Shown here piece by piece: positions 7,372 to 14,585 of a stretch of DNA of 36,518 bases. Under the pieces are notes generated by a model. It had not been told where the DNA came from and made no database searches. It worked only from the letters and a program-made list of their open reading frames with translations. How positions within the stretch are numbered: the stretch's first letter is position 1; every line of letters starts with the position of its first letter. The stretch comes from Clostridia bacterium (GTDB lineage: Bacteria > Bacillota > Clostridia > Christensenellales > Borkfalkiaceae), in the NCBI GenBank assembly GCA_900767495.1, contig CAAFZH010000109.1, positions 1-36,518 of the forward strand, in the 5' to 3' direction. A program made the position numbers and the translations under genes.

Positions 7372-7398
7372 TTATAAACCTCTTTTATTTTTTAAGCG

Positions 7399-7438
7399 CG
7401 CCGTCGGGGGCGCGGCGTGAACCGCACCCCCGACGGCG
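7399..7438. repeat. Strong inverted repeat between the large coiled-coil gene and greA
   Basis: A 12-bp perfect stem (7399-7410 with 7427-7438) extended by 4 more pairs after one mismatch, loop 7416-7421. A T-run follows only on the plus strand (7439-7446), so it resembles a terminator of plus-strand transcription, whereas both flanking genes are on the minus strand, where A-rich sequence follows the stem. In the minus-strand mRNA it would be an intercistronic hairpin that may protect or partly end the upstream message. Confidence 0.75.
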
Positions 7439-7457
7439 TCTTTTTTAAGACTTTATT

Positions 7458-10400
7458 TTACGCTCTTAACACGTAAGCAAAACCGTCGTCGTCGCCGCTT
7501 TCGACGAATCCCGTCATAAGCGGATAACGGATAAGACCGTTTTCTTTCATCATCTGTTCGATGTACGCCATAGCGCGTTTGCAGTCGGATATATCCGAAA
7601 CGGTAACTACCGAGGTATATCCTTGTTCCGCCATATACGGCTCGGACGCTTTAAGTCCTGCGGCAAGGTAGTTCATATAGACGAGAACTTTATCGCCGTC
7701 CTTGAACATCTTGACGAGCGGCTTATCTTCACCCTCGTAGCCTTCGACGTCAGCGAACGAACCCGTGTAAGCACGGAGCAACGCGTAATACTCGTCTACG
7801 CCCTCGGCAACCTTTTCGTTATGAATTACGTACTCGTAGCCTTGCGCCCTTTCCGCGGCGGTGCTTGCGTACACTACTTGCGGGACGGACTTCATCATAC
7901 CGTTGGCACTCATCGCCTCTTCGATAAGTTCGAGCGCCTCGTCGATATCCTCCTGCGAGCCGACTTCGTATGCCGCAGGCAACTTATCGCCCTTGACCAC
8001 GTTATAGCCTTTCTCTTCGAGATCTTCGTAAGGAACGTTAAGTTCGAGTACGACTTTACCGTCTTTCTCGGTCAAAGCGCATACGGTTACGTCCTTTTGC
8101 GTACCGAATTCGAGGTCGTCGCCCTTTACGTAGGACGCCGTTTCGGCTTTAAGTCTGTCAAAGTATTTGGCGGTTTCGGCAGGTTCTTCCGCAGGTTTCT
8201 CTTCAACCGCAGGCATACTCATAAACGCTGCCTCGGCGTCTTTGCGAGCCTGCTCGGCGCGTTCGGCTGCCTCACGGTGAGCCTTTGCAACCTCCTCGTA
8301 GTTCTTCGCCTCTTCGCGAGCCTTACGAACCTCTTCTTCGGCGGCAGCCGCTCTTTTTTCCGCTTCGACTATACGAGCGTTAAGTTCCTCGTTGTCGCTT
8401 ACTTTGCTTATTTCTTTCTCGCCTTTATACTTATCTTCGACTTCCTTAACGCGAGCCTCTACGATAGCGTTAATGCGAGCCTCTTCTTCGGCTTTGCGTC
8501 TTGCCTCTTCCTCGTATTCGCGCTTAGCCTCGGCTTTCGCCTCCTCTTTCGCTTTGCGAAGTTCTTCGTCGAAATCTCTGTCGGTTACGATGGTAGCGGT
8601 TCTTCCGCCGCCCGCGATGATTTGCGCCAAAGTTTCGTTCTCGGCTCTGATAGACGCGGCAGCCTCGTTATCGCATTTAGCGCGCTCTTCGGTCTTTGCC
8701 TGTTTAATGAGAGCCTCTCTTTCGGCCATAGCCTCGTCGAGAGCCTTTCTCGCCTCGGCGGCGTCTTTCTCGGCTTTGATTCTTGCCTCCTCGTTGCCTT
8801 TAGCCATTTCGATTTCCTTAACCGACTGCAATTTGACTTCTTCGGTCTTTCTGTCCTCTTCGGCTTTCTTGGCTATGTAGGAAAGTTTCTCCGCCTCGAT
8901 CTTTTCGATTTGCGGATCTTTCTGGAGAGATGCAAAGTATTGCGCGTCTGCCGATGCAACCGCGGGGTCTACTATGGCTTTCGCTCTCGAATATTGTTCG
9001 TTGAGTTTTTCGTAGTCCTCAACCTTCATCCACTTGGCGTAAACGTTTACGTTGCCACGTTTAACGAGTTTGGTTGCGGCAAAGCGATTAGCGCACTTCT
9101 TGTCGGTATACCAACCCATAAACACGAAACCTTTTTTAACGGGGTCTTTCGGGTAAGCGAAACTTGCGCCGTATCCGACTTTTACGGAAGTGTTGTATTT
9201 ACCGCCTCTCGCATTGAATACTATCTTGTACTTCTTGTTTTTTACGCACTTAACTATGATAAGCACGATAAGGAACAGTACGAATAAAGCGACCAGACCT
9301 ATTACCGCCCAGCACGCCCAGTCCCACTTGGCGTCGCCGGTGATGGCTTCAAACGTCAAAAGCCTGCTTACGTCGTCTACTCTGAATTGCATTGTATTTT
9401 CTCCTTCTCCGATCCACTCTATATTTGATATAACTCCGGTAACGGTCGTGTGTTCATAGAATATAACGCTGACTTTCTTACGATTGTCCTCCGTATCGGC
9501 TTTACCTTTAAGGGTATCCGCCTTAAATTCTATTTTCACGACGAACACCGTCGTTTCATCCGTTTTTAAGTCCGTCCGTACTACGGGACTGCCGTTTACG
9601 TCCGGCTCGTATATAGTAAGCGTGAAATAATACCACAAATCGCGGTTTTTGATGATCGTTTTATCTTCTGCCGAAACGCCCTCGCCGCAGTATTTGTCGG
9701 GATTTTTAAGCGCCTTTCTTATATTCCTTTCCACCGAGGCGGTCGCGCCCTCGCGAATACCTACGTAGGACTGCGCGTCAAACTTCTTAACGGGTTCGCC
9801 GCCGTCTTTGGTAATGCAGGTTATCGTTATAACGTAGGGGGCTTTGCCGTCCTCGTCTCTGCTCGAAACGCTCGCCGCGTAGTAATACTCGCTTATGTTT
9901 TCGGAAGAAGTTTCGCCGCTCTTTAAAGTCCCTGCCTTTTGGTAGGAATCCTCGTAAGCGCCGATTATCGAAACCGCGTCGCAAACGGAAACTCCGTCGT
10001 ACTCGTAAACGTTTTCGTCGGGCAAACGGATTTCTTTAACTCCGCTCTCGTCTTCGATAAGCGCGAGTTTATCTATGAGTTCCTTCGCCAGACGACGGTT
10101 TGTGGCAACGGGCACCTGCCCGCTTAAACCGTATTCGCCTTTATGAGTTTCGTAAACGGCGGTAACGGCGTCGCTTGCTAACGATTTATAGGCGTCCGCA
10201 AGTCCGATAATCGCCTCCCGATCCGCGCCTGCCGTCAAGTCCACCGTAACCGTTTTCGCGTCCTTACCTTTTTCGGGTAAAGCGTTGTAACTCGCTGGTT
10301 GTAATTTTAAAGCGTAAAACTTCGCGATAGCCTCGTTTATTACTTCGAGTTGGTCTTTGAGTTCGGCGACGGTCTTTCCGCCAGAAATGAACGAATTTGC

Positions 10401-11288
10401 CGTATCCTTGGCTTTTGCCGCCACCGATTTAACGCTTTCGTACTTTTCCTCGTAAGCGCGGGCGACTTTTTGCATCGCCGCCCTTACGGCGGTTTTATAG
10501 TCGGCGGATTCGGCGACTACGAGCGTTCTGCCCGCTTTTTTAACCTCTGCGGCTATCCCGCTTTTTCTCTCTTCGAGGTTTTCCGTTCCGCTTTCGCCGA
10601 AAAGCGCGTTTTCCACGTCGGCTTTATCGTATTTATCGCTGAAATAAATTACTTCGTACTCTTTAAGTTTGTTCAAAAGCGGATTAAGATATTCAAGGTC
10701 GTAATCGCGCGTTTCGTCTTGCAAACCTTTTACGGTTTTCTTGCTTTCGGTTATTCGTCCGTTAAGGTAGCCATAGCCGAAACCGTAAGGCTCGCTCGTG
10801 CCGTTAAGATACCCGTCCGACAAGGAAAGACCGTAAATAAACTTATTTTTCTCGGTCGCTATTTTCTTCGAGTGGTTCAGGTAGAGGTCGCCGTTTGCGG
10901 CCTCGTCTATCGCGTTGCACCATTCGTCTGTTTTTTTGTAGAAATCAAGCGCGCCCGAAAAACCGTTGCTGCCGCTCAAAAATTTATTTACGACTTCGGT
11001 ATAATCGCCGCCTGCCGTTTCCGCAGCCATTACCGCTTTCTGATAGTCCAAATCAAGAATATCGAGTACGGTAGAGCCGTTATATTCGCGGTTCAGTCGA
11101 TATTTTTCTTCATATCCGCGTATTTGTTGCCGCACCTGCGTATGTAAACTATCGACTTCCGCCCAAGTCGTTCCTTCCGCGCGCGCGTTTAACGGGGCAA
11201 ACCCGAACAACGCCGCCAAAGCAACGAACACGAACGCGAGAACGGTCAAAGCAAGCGTATTTCGTTTTTTCTTTTTCTCGTTTATCAT
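7458..11288 (-). CDS. Large single-pass membrane protein: ectodomain, Listeria-Bacteroides repeat, cytoplasmic coiled coil, duplicated C-terminal module
   Basis: 1276 residues from the ATG at 11288, preferred to a GTG seven codons upstream because only the ATG has a GGAG. Residues 1-37 are a signal peptide (KKKKR, hydrophobic core, ARA before EGTTW). Residues 38-655 form a mostly helical, charged outer domain with no family I recognise. A membrane helix lies at about 656-681 (WACWAVIGLVALFVLFLIV), followed by KCVKNKKYK, so the rest should be cytoplasmic. Residues 686-753 match the Listeria-Bacteroides (InlB B) repeat, with GGKY, KKGFVFMGWYTDKKC and VYAKW. Residues 756-1025 are an Ala/Glu/Lys/Arg-rich coiled coil. 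The C-terminal 230 residues contain two copies of a module sharing KDG-KV-L and EALELIEEAM / RAMAYIEQMM segments. It is first in the operon leading to greA, tmk, holB and ricT. A membrane-linked scaffold or receptor is possible, but function is unknown. Confidence 0.8.
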   Translation of the reverse strand: MINEKKKKRNTLALTVLAFVFVALAALFGFAPLNARAEGTTWAEVDSLHTQVRQQIRGYEEKYRLNREYNGSTVLDILDLDYQKAVMAAETAGGDYTEVVNKFLSGSNGFSGALDFYKKTDEWCNAIDEAANGDLYLNHSKKIATEKNKFIYGLSLSDGYLNGTSEPYGFGYGYLNGRITESKKTVKGLQDETRDYDLEYLNPLLNKLKEYEVIYFSDKYDKADVENALFGESGTENLEERKSGIAAEVKKAGRTLVVAESADYKTAVRAAMQKVARAYEEKYESVKSVAAKAKDTANSFISGGKTVAELKDQLEVINEAIAKFYALKLQPASYNALPEKGKDAKTVTVDLTAGADREAIIGLADAYKSLASDAVTAVYETHKGEYGLSGQVPVATNRRLAKELIDKLALIEDESGVKEIRLPDENVYEYDGVSVCDAVSIIGAYEDSYQKAGTLKSGETSSENISEYYYAASVSSRDEDGKAPYVITITCITKDGGEPVKKFDAQSYVGIREGATASVERNIRKALKNPDKYCGEGVSAEDKTIIKNRDLWYYFTLTIYEPDVNGSPVVRTDLKTDETTVFVVKIEFKADTLKGKADTEDNRKKVSVIFYEHTTVTGVISNIEWIGEGENTMQFRVDDVSRLLTFEAITGDAKWDWACWAVIGLVALFVLFLIVLIIVKCVKNKKYKIVFNARGGKYNTSVKVGYGASFAYPKDPVKKGFVFMGWYTDKKCANRFAATKLVKRGNVNVYAKWMKVEDYEKLNEQYSRAKAIVDPAVASADAQYFASLQKDPQIEKIEAEKLSYIAKKAEEDRKTEEVKLQSVKEIEMAKGNEEARIKAEKDAAEARKALDEAMAEREALIKQAKTEERAKCDNEAAASIRAENETLAQIIAGGGRTATIVTDRDFDEELRKAKEEAKAEAKREYEEEARRKAEEEARINAIVEARVKEVEDKYKGEKEISKVSDNEELNARIVEAEKRAAAAEEEVRKAREEAKNYEEVAKAHREAAERAEQARKDAEAAFMSMPAVEEKPAEEPAETAKYFDRLKAETASYVKGDDLEFGTQKDVTVCALTEKDGKVVLELNVPYEDLEEKGYNVVKGDKLPAAYEVGSQEDIDEALELIEEAMSANGMMKSVPQVVYASTAAERAQGYEYVIHNEKVAEGVDEYYALLRAYTGSFADVEGYEGEDKPLVKMFKDGDKVLVYMNYLAAGLKASEPYMAEQGYTSVVTVSDISDCKRAMAYIEQMMKENGLIRYPLMTGFVESGDDDGFAYVLRA

Positions 11289-11354
11289 CGCAATCGAAAC
11301 TCCGAACACAAAATTTTAGGTTTTTTCTTAATTACTGATCTTATATACACTAAT

Positions 11355-11383
11355 ATAATATCACATTAGCAAAAATATTTCAA
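11355..11383 (-). promoter_or_regulatory. Sigma-A promoter of the large coiled-coil gene and greA-tmk-holB-ricT operon
   Basis: Minus strand: -35 TTGAAA (11378-11383), 17-bp spacer, -10 TATTAT (11355-11360). Transcription should begin near 11348, leaving a leader of about 60 nt to the ATG at 11288. Confidence 0.75.
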
Positions 11384-11435
11384 TTAAAAGAACAAAAAAA
11401 TTATAATTTTTTTTGAAAAACCTGAATTTTTTTCG

Positions 11436-11499
11436 CGATTTTTGCCCCTGAATCAACTGCGTTTGCCCACCGATTTTTGCTTAAAAAAGGCAAAAATCG
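11436..11499. repeat. Repeated decamer CGATTTTTGC in the divergent promoter region
   Basis: The decamer CGATTTTTGC occurs at 11436-11445 and 11471-11480, and its exact reverse complement at 11490-11499. The last two form an inverted repeat with a 9-bp spacer and no U-run. The set sits between the minus-strand promoter at 11355-11383 and the plus-strand promoter at 11569-11597, where a DNA-binding regulator could act on either gene. The rest of this 318-bp gap is A/T-rich and holds no gene that I can see. Confidence 0.6.
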
Positions 11500-11568
11500 C
11501 AGAAAGTCAGCGTATAGGGCGATTATCGCGCATTTTATGCTAAATTTAGTGATTTTCTGCCGATTTTC

Positions 11569-11597
11569 TTTACTTTTAAATGAAATTTTGATAAAAT
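11569..11597 (+). promoter_or_regulatory. Promoter of the DUF4417 gene, predicting a leaderless mRNA
   Basis: Plus strand: -35 TTTACT (11569-11574), 17-bp spacer, -10 TAAAAT (11592-11597). The -10 ends only nine bases before the ATG at 11607, so transcription would begin within about three bases of the start codon. No Shine-Dalgarno exists between them, which agrees with leaderless initiation. Confidence 0.65.
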
Positions 11598-11606
11598 AAA
11601 GACGAT

Positions 11607-12773
11607 ATGAAAGAAGATTGCAAATACGAAAAAGCCGACCAAAAAATAATAAGAAACGAATTTTTACATAACGGACTTTGCTGCGGAAAATATGATTTTC
11701 CGATAATACGAAAACAGGCGATAGACGTAGACGAAATATCGTTAATAAGTTACTGCGATATAAAAAAAGGCGAAAAGGGAAATGAGGGAAAGACCGTGCA
11801 TTTTTTCACTTACGATTGGAAATTTGAAAAAGTGTATGAAAACGCCGAAGAAGAATTGCAAAAATTATCCGAATTTTACTGTGTTTTATCGCCCGATTTT
11901 TCGCTTTTTACTAATATGCCGCGCGCCCTGCAAATTGAGAGCGTTTTTAAAAATCGTTGGTGCGGAGCGTTTTGGCAAAGCAAAGGCTTAAAGGTTATAC
12001 CTACGGTAAGTTGGAGCGATGAAAAATCTTTTGACTTTTGTTTCGATGGAATAGAAAAAGGCTCGGTCGTTGCCGTTTGCACGTATTATTGCGAAAACTG
12101 CGAAGAGGAGTTTATGGCGGGATATAACGCAATGTTAGAAAAAATCAATCCGCGCGCAATTTTATGTTACGACGAGCCTTTTCCGTCTATGCGCGGTAAC
12201 GTTATCGAATTTTTACCCACCGCTTTTGAGTGGACGAAGAATCTTTCGCCGAAAGAATTATTGCAGTTTAAGTGGGAAAAACAAAACAAAAACGTTATAG
12301 GACTTAACCCTGCCGATTTTAAATACTTTAAATATAAAGACCCTCACGCTCCCGTCGATATAGGCGTTTGCGACGTGTGCGGCAGACCGGTTGCGGTTGA
12401 CGCCAGCGGGAATGCCGAATGCGGCAACTGCGGTTGGGTGCAGGACGAAATACACAGAAATAACCCCGACTCCGTAATTTATCCCGACCTCGTATCGCTG
12501 AATAAAGCGAGGAAATTATATAAGCAAGGCAAGCCGTTTAAACCTGATTTCGACGATTTTTTAGAGGCGCTGTACGCGTATAGCGAAATGGAGTTTAAGT
12601 ACGGCGGCGTTCAGTACGAGGTATTCAGAACGGATAACGGCATTTGGTTTTGTTCGCCCGCTACGCGCCGGGAATTTAAAACCCGCCGCGATTTTATCGA
12701 AGAGGCAAATATCAACGGCGCGCCGCTTAAACTTATCTGGAACTCGGTTACGGACGTCGATTACGGTATGTAA
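11607..12773 (+). CDS. DUF4417 family protein with C-terminal zinc-ribbon extension
   Basis: 388 residues. Residues about 25-200 match the DUF4417 family, a domain of unknown function frequent in mobile elements and phages: LSPDFSLFTNMPRALQ near 94, a basic-aromatic segment with GAFWQSKGLKVIPTVSWSD at 120-138, SFDFCFDGIEKGSVVAV at 141-157, and GYNAMLEKINPRAILCYDEPF near 172-192. The typical family proteins end there; this one continues with a four-cysteine zinc-ribbon-like knuckle (Cys255, Cys258, Cys272, Cys275) and a further domain of about 100 residues rich in aromatic and charged residues. The gene is monocistronic, on the opposite strand to its neighbours, visibly more A/T-rich than the ribosomal genes, and apparently leaderless. 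These points suggest acquisition from a mobile element. Biochemical function unknown. Confidence 0.8.
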   Translation: MKEDCKYEKADQKIIRNEFLHNGLCCGKYDFPIIRKQAIDVDEISLISYCDIKKGEKGNEGKTVHFFTYDWKFEKVYENAEEELQKLSEFYCVLSPDFSLFTNMPRALQIESVFKNRWCGAFWQSKGLKVIPTVSWSDEKSFDFCFDGIEKGSVVAVCTYYCENCEEEFMAGYNAMLEKINPRAILCYDEPFPSMRGNVIEFLPTAFEWTKNLSPKELLQFKWEKQNKNVIGLNPADFKYFKYKDPHAPVDIGVCDVCGRPVAVDASGNAECGNCGWVQDEIHRNNPDSVIYPDLVSLNKARKLYKQGKPFKPDFDDFLEALYAYSEMEFKYGGVQYEVFRTDNGIWFCSPATRREFKTRRDFIEEANINGAPLKLIWNSVTDVDYGM

Positions 12774-12792
12774 GTCAGTCAACGCCTTAATG

Positions 12793-12820
12793 CGTCATAT
12801 TGAGCGTATGCGAAATATTT
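12793..12820. repeat. Partial copy of the CGTCATATTGAGCG palindromic repeat
   Basis: CGTCATATTGAGCG followed by a variable base stretch and GCGAAATAT, the left end of the element seen complete at 2916-3012 and 36315-36415. It abuts the second repeat family directly. Confidence 0.8.
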
Positions 12821-12823
12821 CCT

Positions 12824-12971
12824 ATCCCCTATCGGCACTTCGTGCCACTTCCCCCGAAGGAGGAAGCGAGAATAATTTTGTGTAGCAATTAAATTTAGTT
12901 TTATTTTAACGAAAACAATCTTATTGCTTCCTCCTTCGGGGGAAGTGTCGGCATCGCCGACGATAGGGGAT
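12824..12971. repeat. Inverted pair of a second palindromic repeat (GCTTCCTCCTTCGGGGG type)
   Basis: Two copies of an about 45-bp unit in opposite orientation: 12824-12867 (ATCCCCTATCGGCAC... to GGAGGAAGC) and 12926-12971 (GCTTCCTCC... to GATAGGGGAT). Each unit has a central stem that differs between copies (GGCACTTCGTGCC against CGGCATCGCCG), which is compensatory change keeping the hairpin. A third copy is at 33457-33502. Together with the partial element before it, this fills the space between the DUF4417 gene and the rplQ terminator; no gene is visible. Confidence 0.85.
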
Positions 12972-13030
12972 TTTACGCCGTATCAAGTGTTTGCGCGGCT
13001 GAAAATTAAAAGCACTAGCCTTAAAACGAT

Positions 13031-13072
13031 AAAAAGACCGTTGCAAGTCGATTACAACTTGCTACGGTCTTT
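13031..13072 (-). terminator. Terminator of the ribosomal operon after rplQ (bidirectional)
   Basis: A 16-base arm pair (13033-13048 and 13057-13072) with one internal mismatch and an 8-nt loop. On the minus strand it runs into UUUUU; on the plus strand it is followed by a T-rich run, so it can also end the convergent DUF4417 transcript. Confidence 0.92.
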
Positions 13073-13092
13073 CTGTTTTTTAAAACGAATTA

Positions 13093-13596
13093 TTAAACGA
13101 GTTCGATTATAGCGGTAGGAGCGGCGTCGCCTTTTCTCTCGCCGAGTTGATAAATTCTCACGTAACCGCCCTTTTGTTTAAGTTCTTCCGCTCTCTGAGC
13201 GTACTTGGGTGCGATTTCGTTAAATATCTTCTCTATAAGAGGGTGGCGTACTCCGGCAGTCCTGTTCTTGAACTCGGTCATGGTTTCTTTACCGCGCTGT
13301 TCCTGAATATCGTAAACGAGAGACATTATCTTTCTTCTCGCAGCGAGTTTCTTGGGTCCGTCTTTCAAAACCGTGGTGGTTACGTCTTTGCCTTTTTTAT
13401 CTTTGACGGTAACCGTGGTTTCAACGGTGTCCTCATAGGTGTTCATAGCGAGCGTGATAATCTTTTCGGTGTAAGGGCGAAGTTCTTTCGCTCTGCCGAG
13501 GGTGGTTTCTAATCTACCGTACCATAAAAGATTAGACGCTTGATTTCTTAACACCGCCATTCTTTGCGTGGTGGTCATTCCTAATTTGCCCGACAT
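13093..13596 (-). CDS. rplQ: 50S ribosomal protein L17, with internal insertions
   Basis: 167 residues, against roughly 115-130 in most bacteria. L17 sits at the exit-tunnel side of the large subunit. The N-terminus MSGKLGMTTTQRMAVLRNQASNLL and the segment RLETTLGRAKELRPYTEKIITLA are the classic L17 core, and the C-terminus YVRIYQLGERKGDAAPTAIIELV is also classic. Between them lies additional sequence, about residues 55-82 with TVTVKDKKGKDVTTTV and a second enlarged stretch near 98-117, which explains the extra length. It is last in the S10-spc-alpha cluster, four bases downstream of rpoA, and is followed by the operon terminator. The ecfA-ecfT-truA genes that often follow in Firmicutes are not here. 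Confidence 0.97.
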   Translation of the reverse strand: MSGKLGMTTTQRMAVLRNQASNLLWYGRLETTLGRAKELRPYTEKIITLAMNTYEDTVETTVTVKDKKGKDVTTTVLKDGPKKLAARRKIMSLVYDIQEQRGKETMTEFKNRTAGVRHPLIEKIFNEIAPKYAQRAEELKQKGGYVRIYQLGERKGDAAPTAIIELV

Positions 13597-13600
13597 TGTA

Positions 13601-14548
13601 TCAGTCCTCCTTTTCCATTAGTGATAAGCCGTAGGTTTTTAATTTGTAGATAACTTCGTCCAACGACTTTTTACCCAAGTTTCTTACTTTGAGCATATCG
13701 TCTTCGGTTTTCTTGGTTAAATCATCAACCGTGTGAATGTTAGCCCTTTTAAGACAGTTGTAAGAACGAACGGAAAGATCCATATCCTCTATGCTCATCT
13801 CTCTTATCTTACCCGTTACGTCCGCCTTGGGAGGAACGACGATAGGACCGGACATTACGTCGCTGAGCGAGAACAAACTGATATGCTCGCCGAGAATTTT
13901 CGCGGCAAGGCTTACTATCTCCTTGCCCGAAAACGCGCCGTTAGTCCAGACTTCCAACGTCAGTTTATCGTAATCGGTATTCTGACCTACGCGGGTGGAA
14001 TCCACGTTATAACTCACCTTTTTTACGGGTGTATAAATAGAATCTATGGGAATATAGTCTATTTCGTCGGTTTTATTGTTTTCCGCGCCTTTATATCCCC
14101 TGCCTCTGCCGACGGTTACTTCCATATCGAGTACTCCGCCTTTATCGACCGTGCAGATATATGCGTCGGGGTTAAGAACCTCTACTTCCATATCCGAGGC
14201 GATGTCCGCAGCGGTAACTACCGCAGGACCGGCTTTATAAAGTCTTAAAACCTTTTTAAAGTCCGCGTCGGTGGTGGCGGTTTTAAACGCGACGCCTTTT
14301 AAATTGAGTATAATTTCGGTAACGTCTTCTTTTACGGCGGGAACGGTCGAAAACTCGTGCTTGACGATGCCGCCCGCAAACTTGATGCCTTGCGCCGCCG
14401 CCCCGGGGAGCGACGCGAGCAAGGTTCTGCGAAGGGCGTTACCCAAGGTAAGACCGAATCCTTTTTCAAGCGGTTCGGCTATAATCTTGGCGTAGCGTCT
14501 GTCCTCGCTTTCCGTAACCTCGATCTTTGGCGTTTCAATTTCCATCAT
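13601..14548 (-). CDS. rpoA: RNA polymerase alpha subunit
   Basis: 315 residues, normal length. Alpha dimerises to start RNA polymerase assembly and its C-terminal domain contacts promoter UP elements and regulators. The N-terminal domain (about 1-230) contains GFGLTLGNALRRTLLASLPGAA at 29-50, the dimerisation and assembly signature; the C-terminal domain (about 245-310) has the SVRSYNCLKRANIHTVDDL and RNLGKKSLDEVIYKL helix-hairpin-helix segments that bind DNA. AGGAGGT precedes the ATG; two consecutive ATGs exist and the first is kept. An A/T-rich, UP-like stretch lies upstream of the S10 promoter in this same window, a plausible target of the alpha C-terminal domain. Confidence 0.98.
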   Translation of the reverse strand: MMEIETPKIEVTESEDRRYAKIIAEPLEKGFGLTLGNALRRTLLASLPGAAAQGIKFAGGIVKHEFSTVPAVKEDVTEIILNLKGVAFKTATTDADFKKVLRLYKAGPAVVTAADIASDMEVEVLNPDAYICTVDKGGVLDMEVTVGRGRGYKGAENNKTDEIDYIPIDSIYTPVKKVSYNVDSTRVGQNTDYDKLTLEVWTNGAFSGKEIVSLAAKILGEHISLFSLSDVMSGPIVVPPKADVTGKIREMSIEDMDLSVRSYNCLKRANIHTVDDLTKKTEDDMLKVRNLGKKSLDEVIYKLKTYGLSLMEKED

Positions 14549-14585
14549 AGTAATATACCTCCTGAATTACTTAATGCGACGTATA

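Noticed and set aside
7623..9287. A 554-residue plus-strand frame opposite the large coiled-coil gene
   Set aside because: It is a shadow of the Glu/Lys/Ala-rich coiled-coil codons, giving a Phe/Leu/Val/Arg-biased translation; no ribosome binding site.
11471..11499. Hairpin CGATTTTTGC/GCAAAAATCG as a terminator
   Set aside because: No U-run follows on either strand and no gene ends next to it; kept only as a possible operator repeat.
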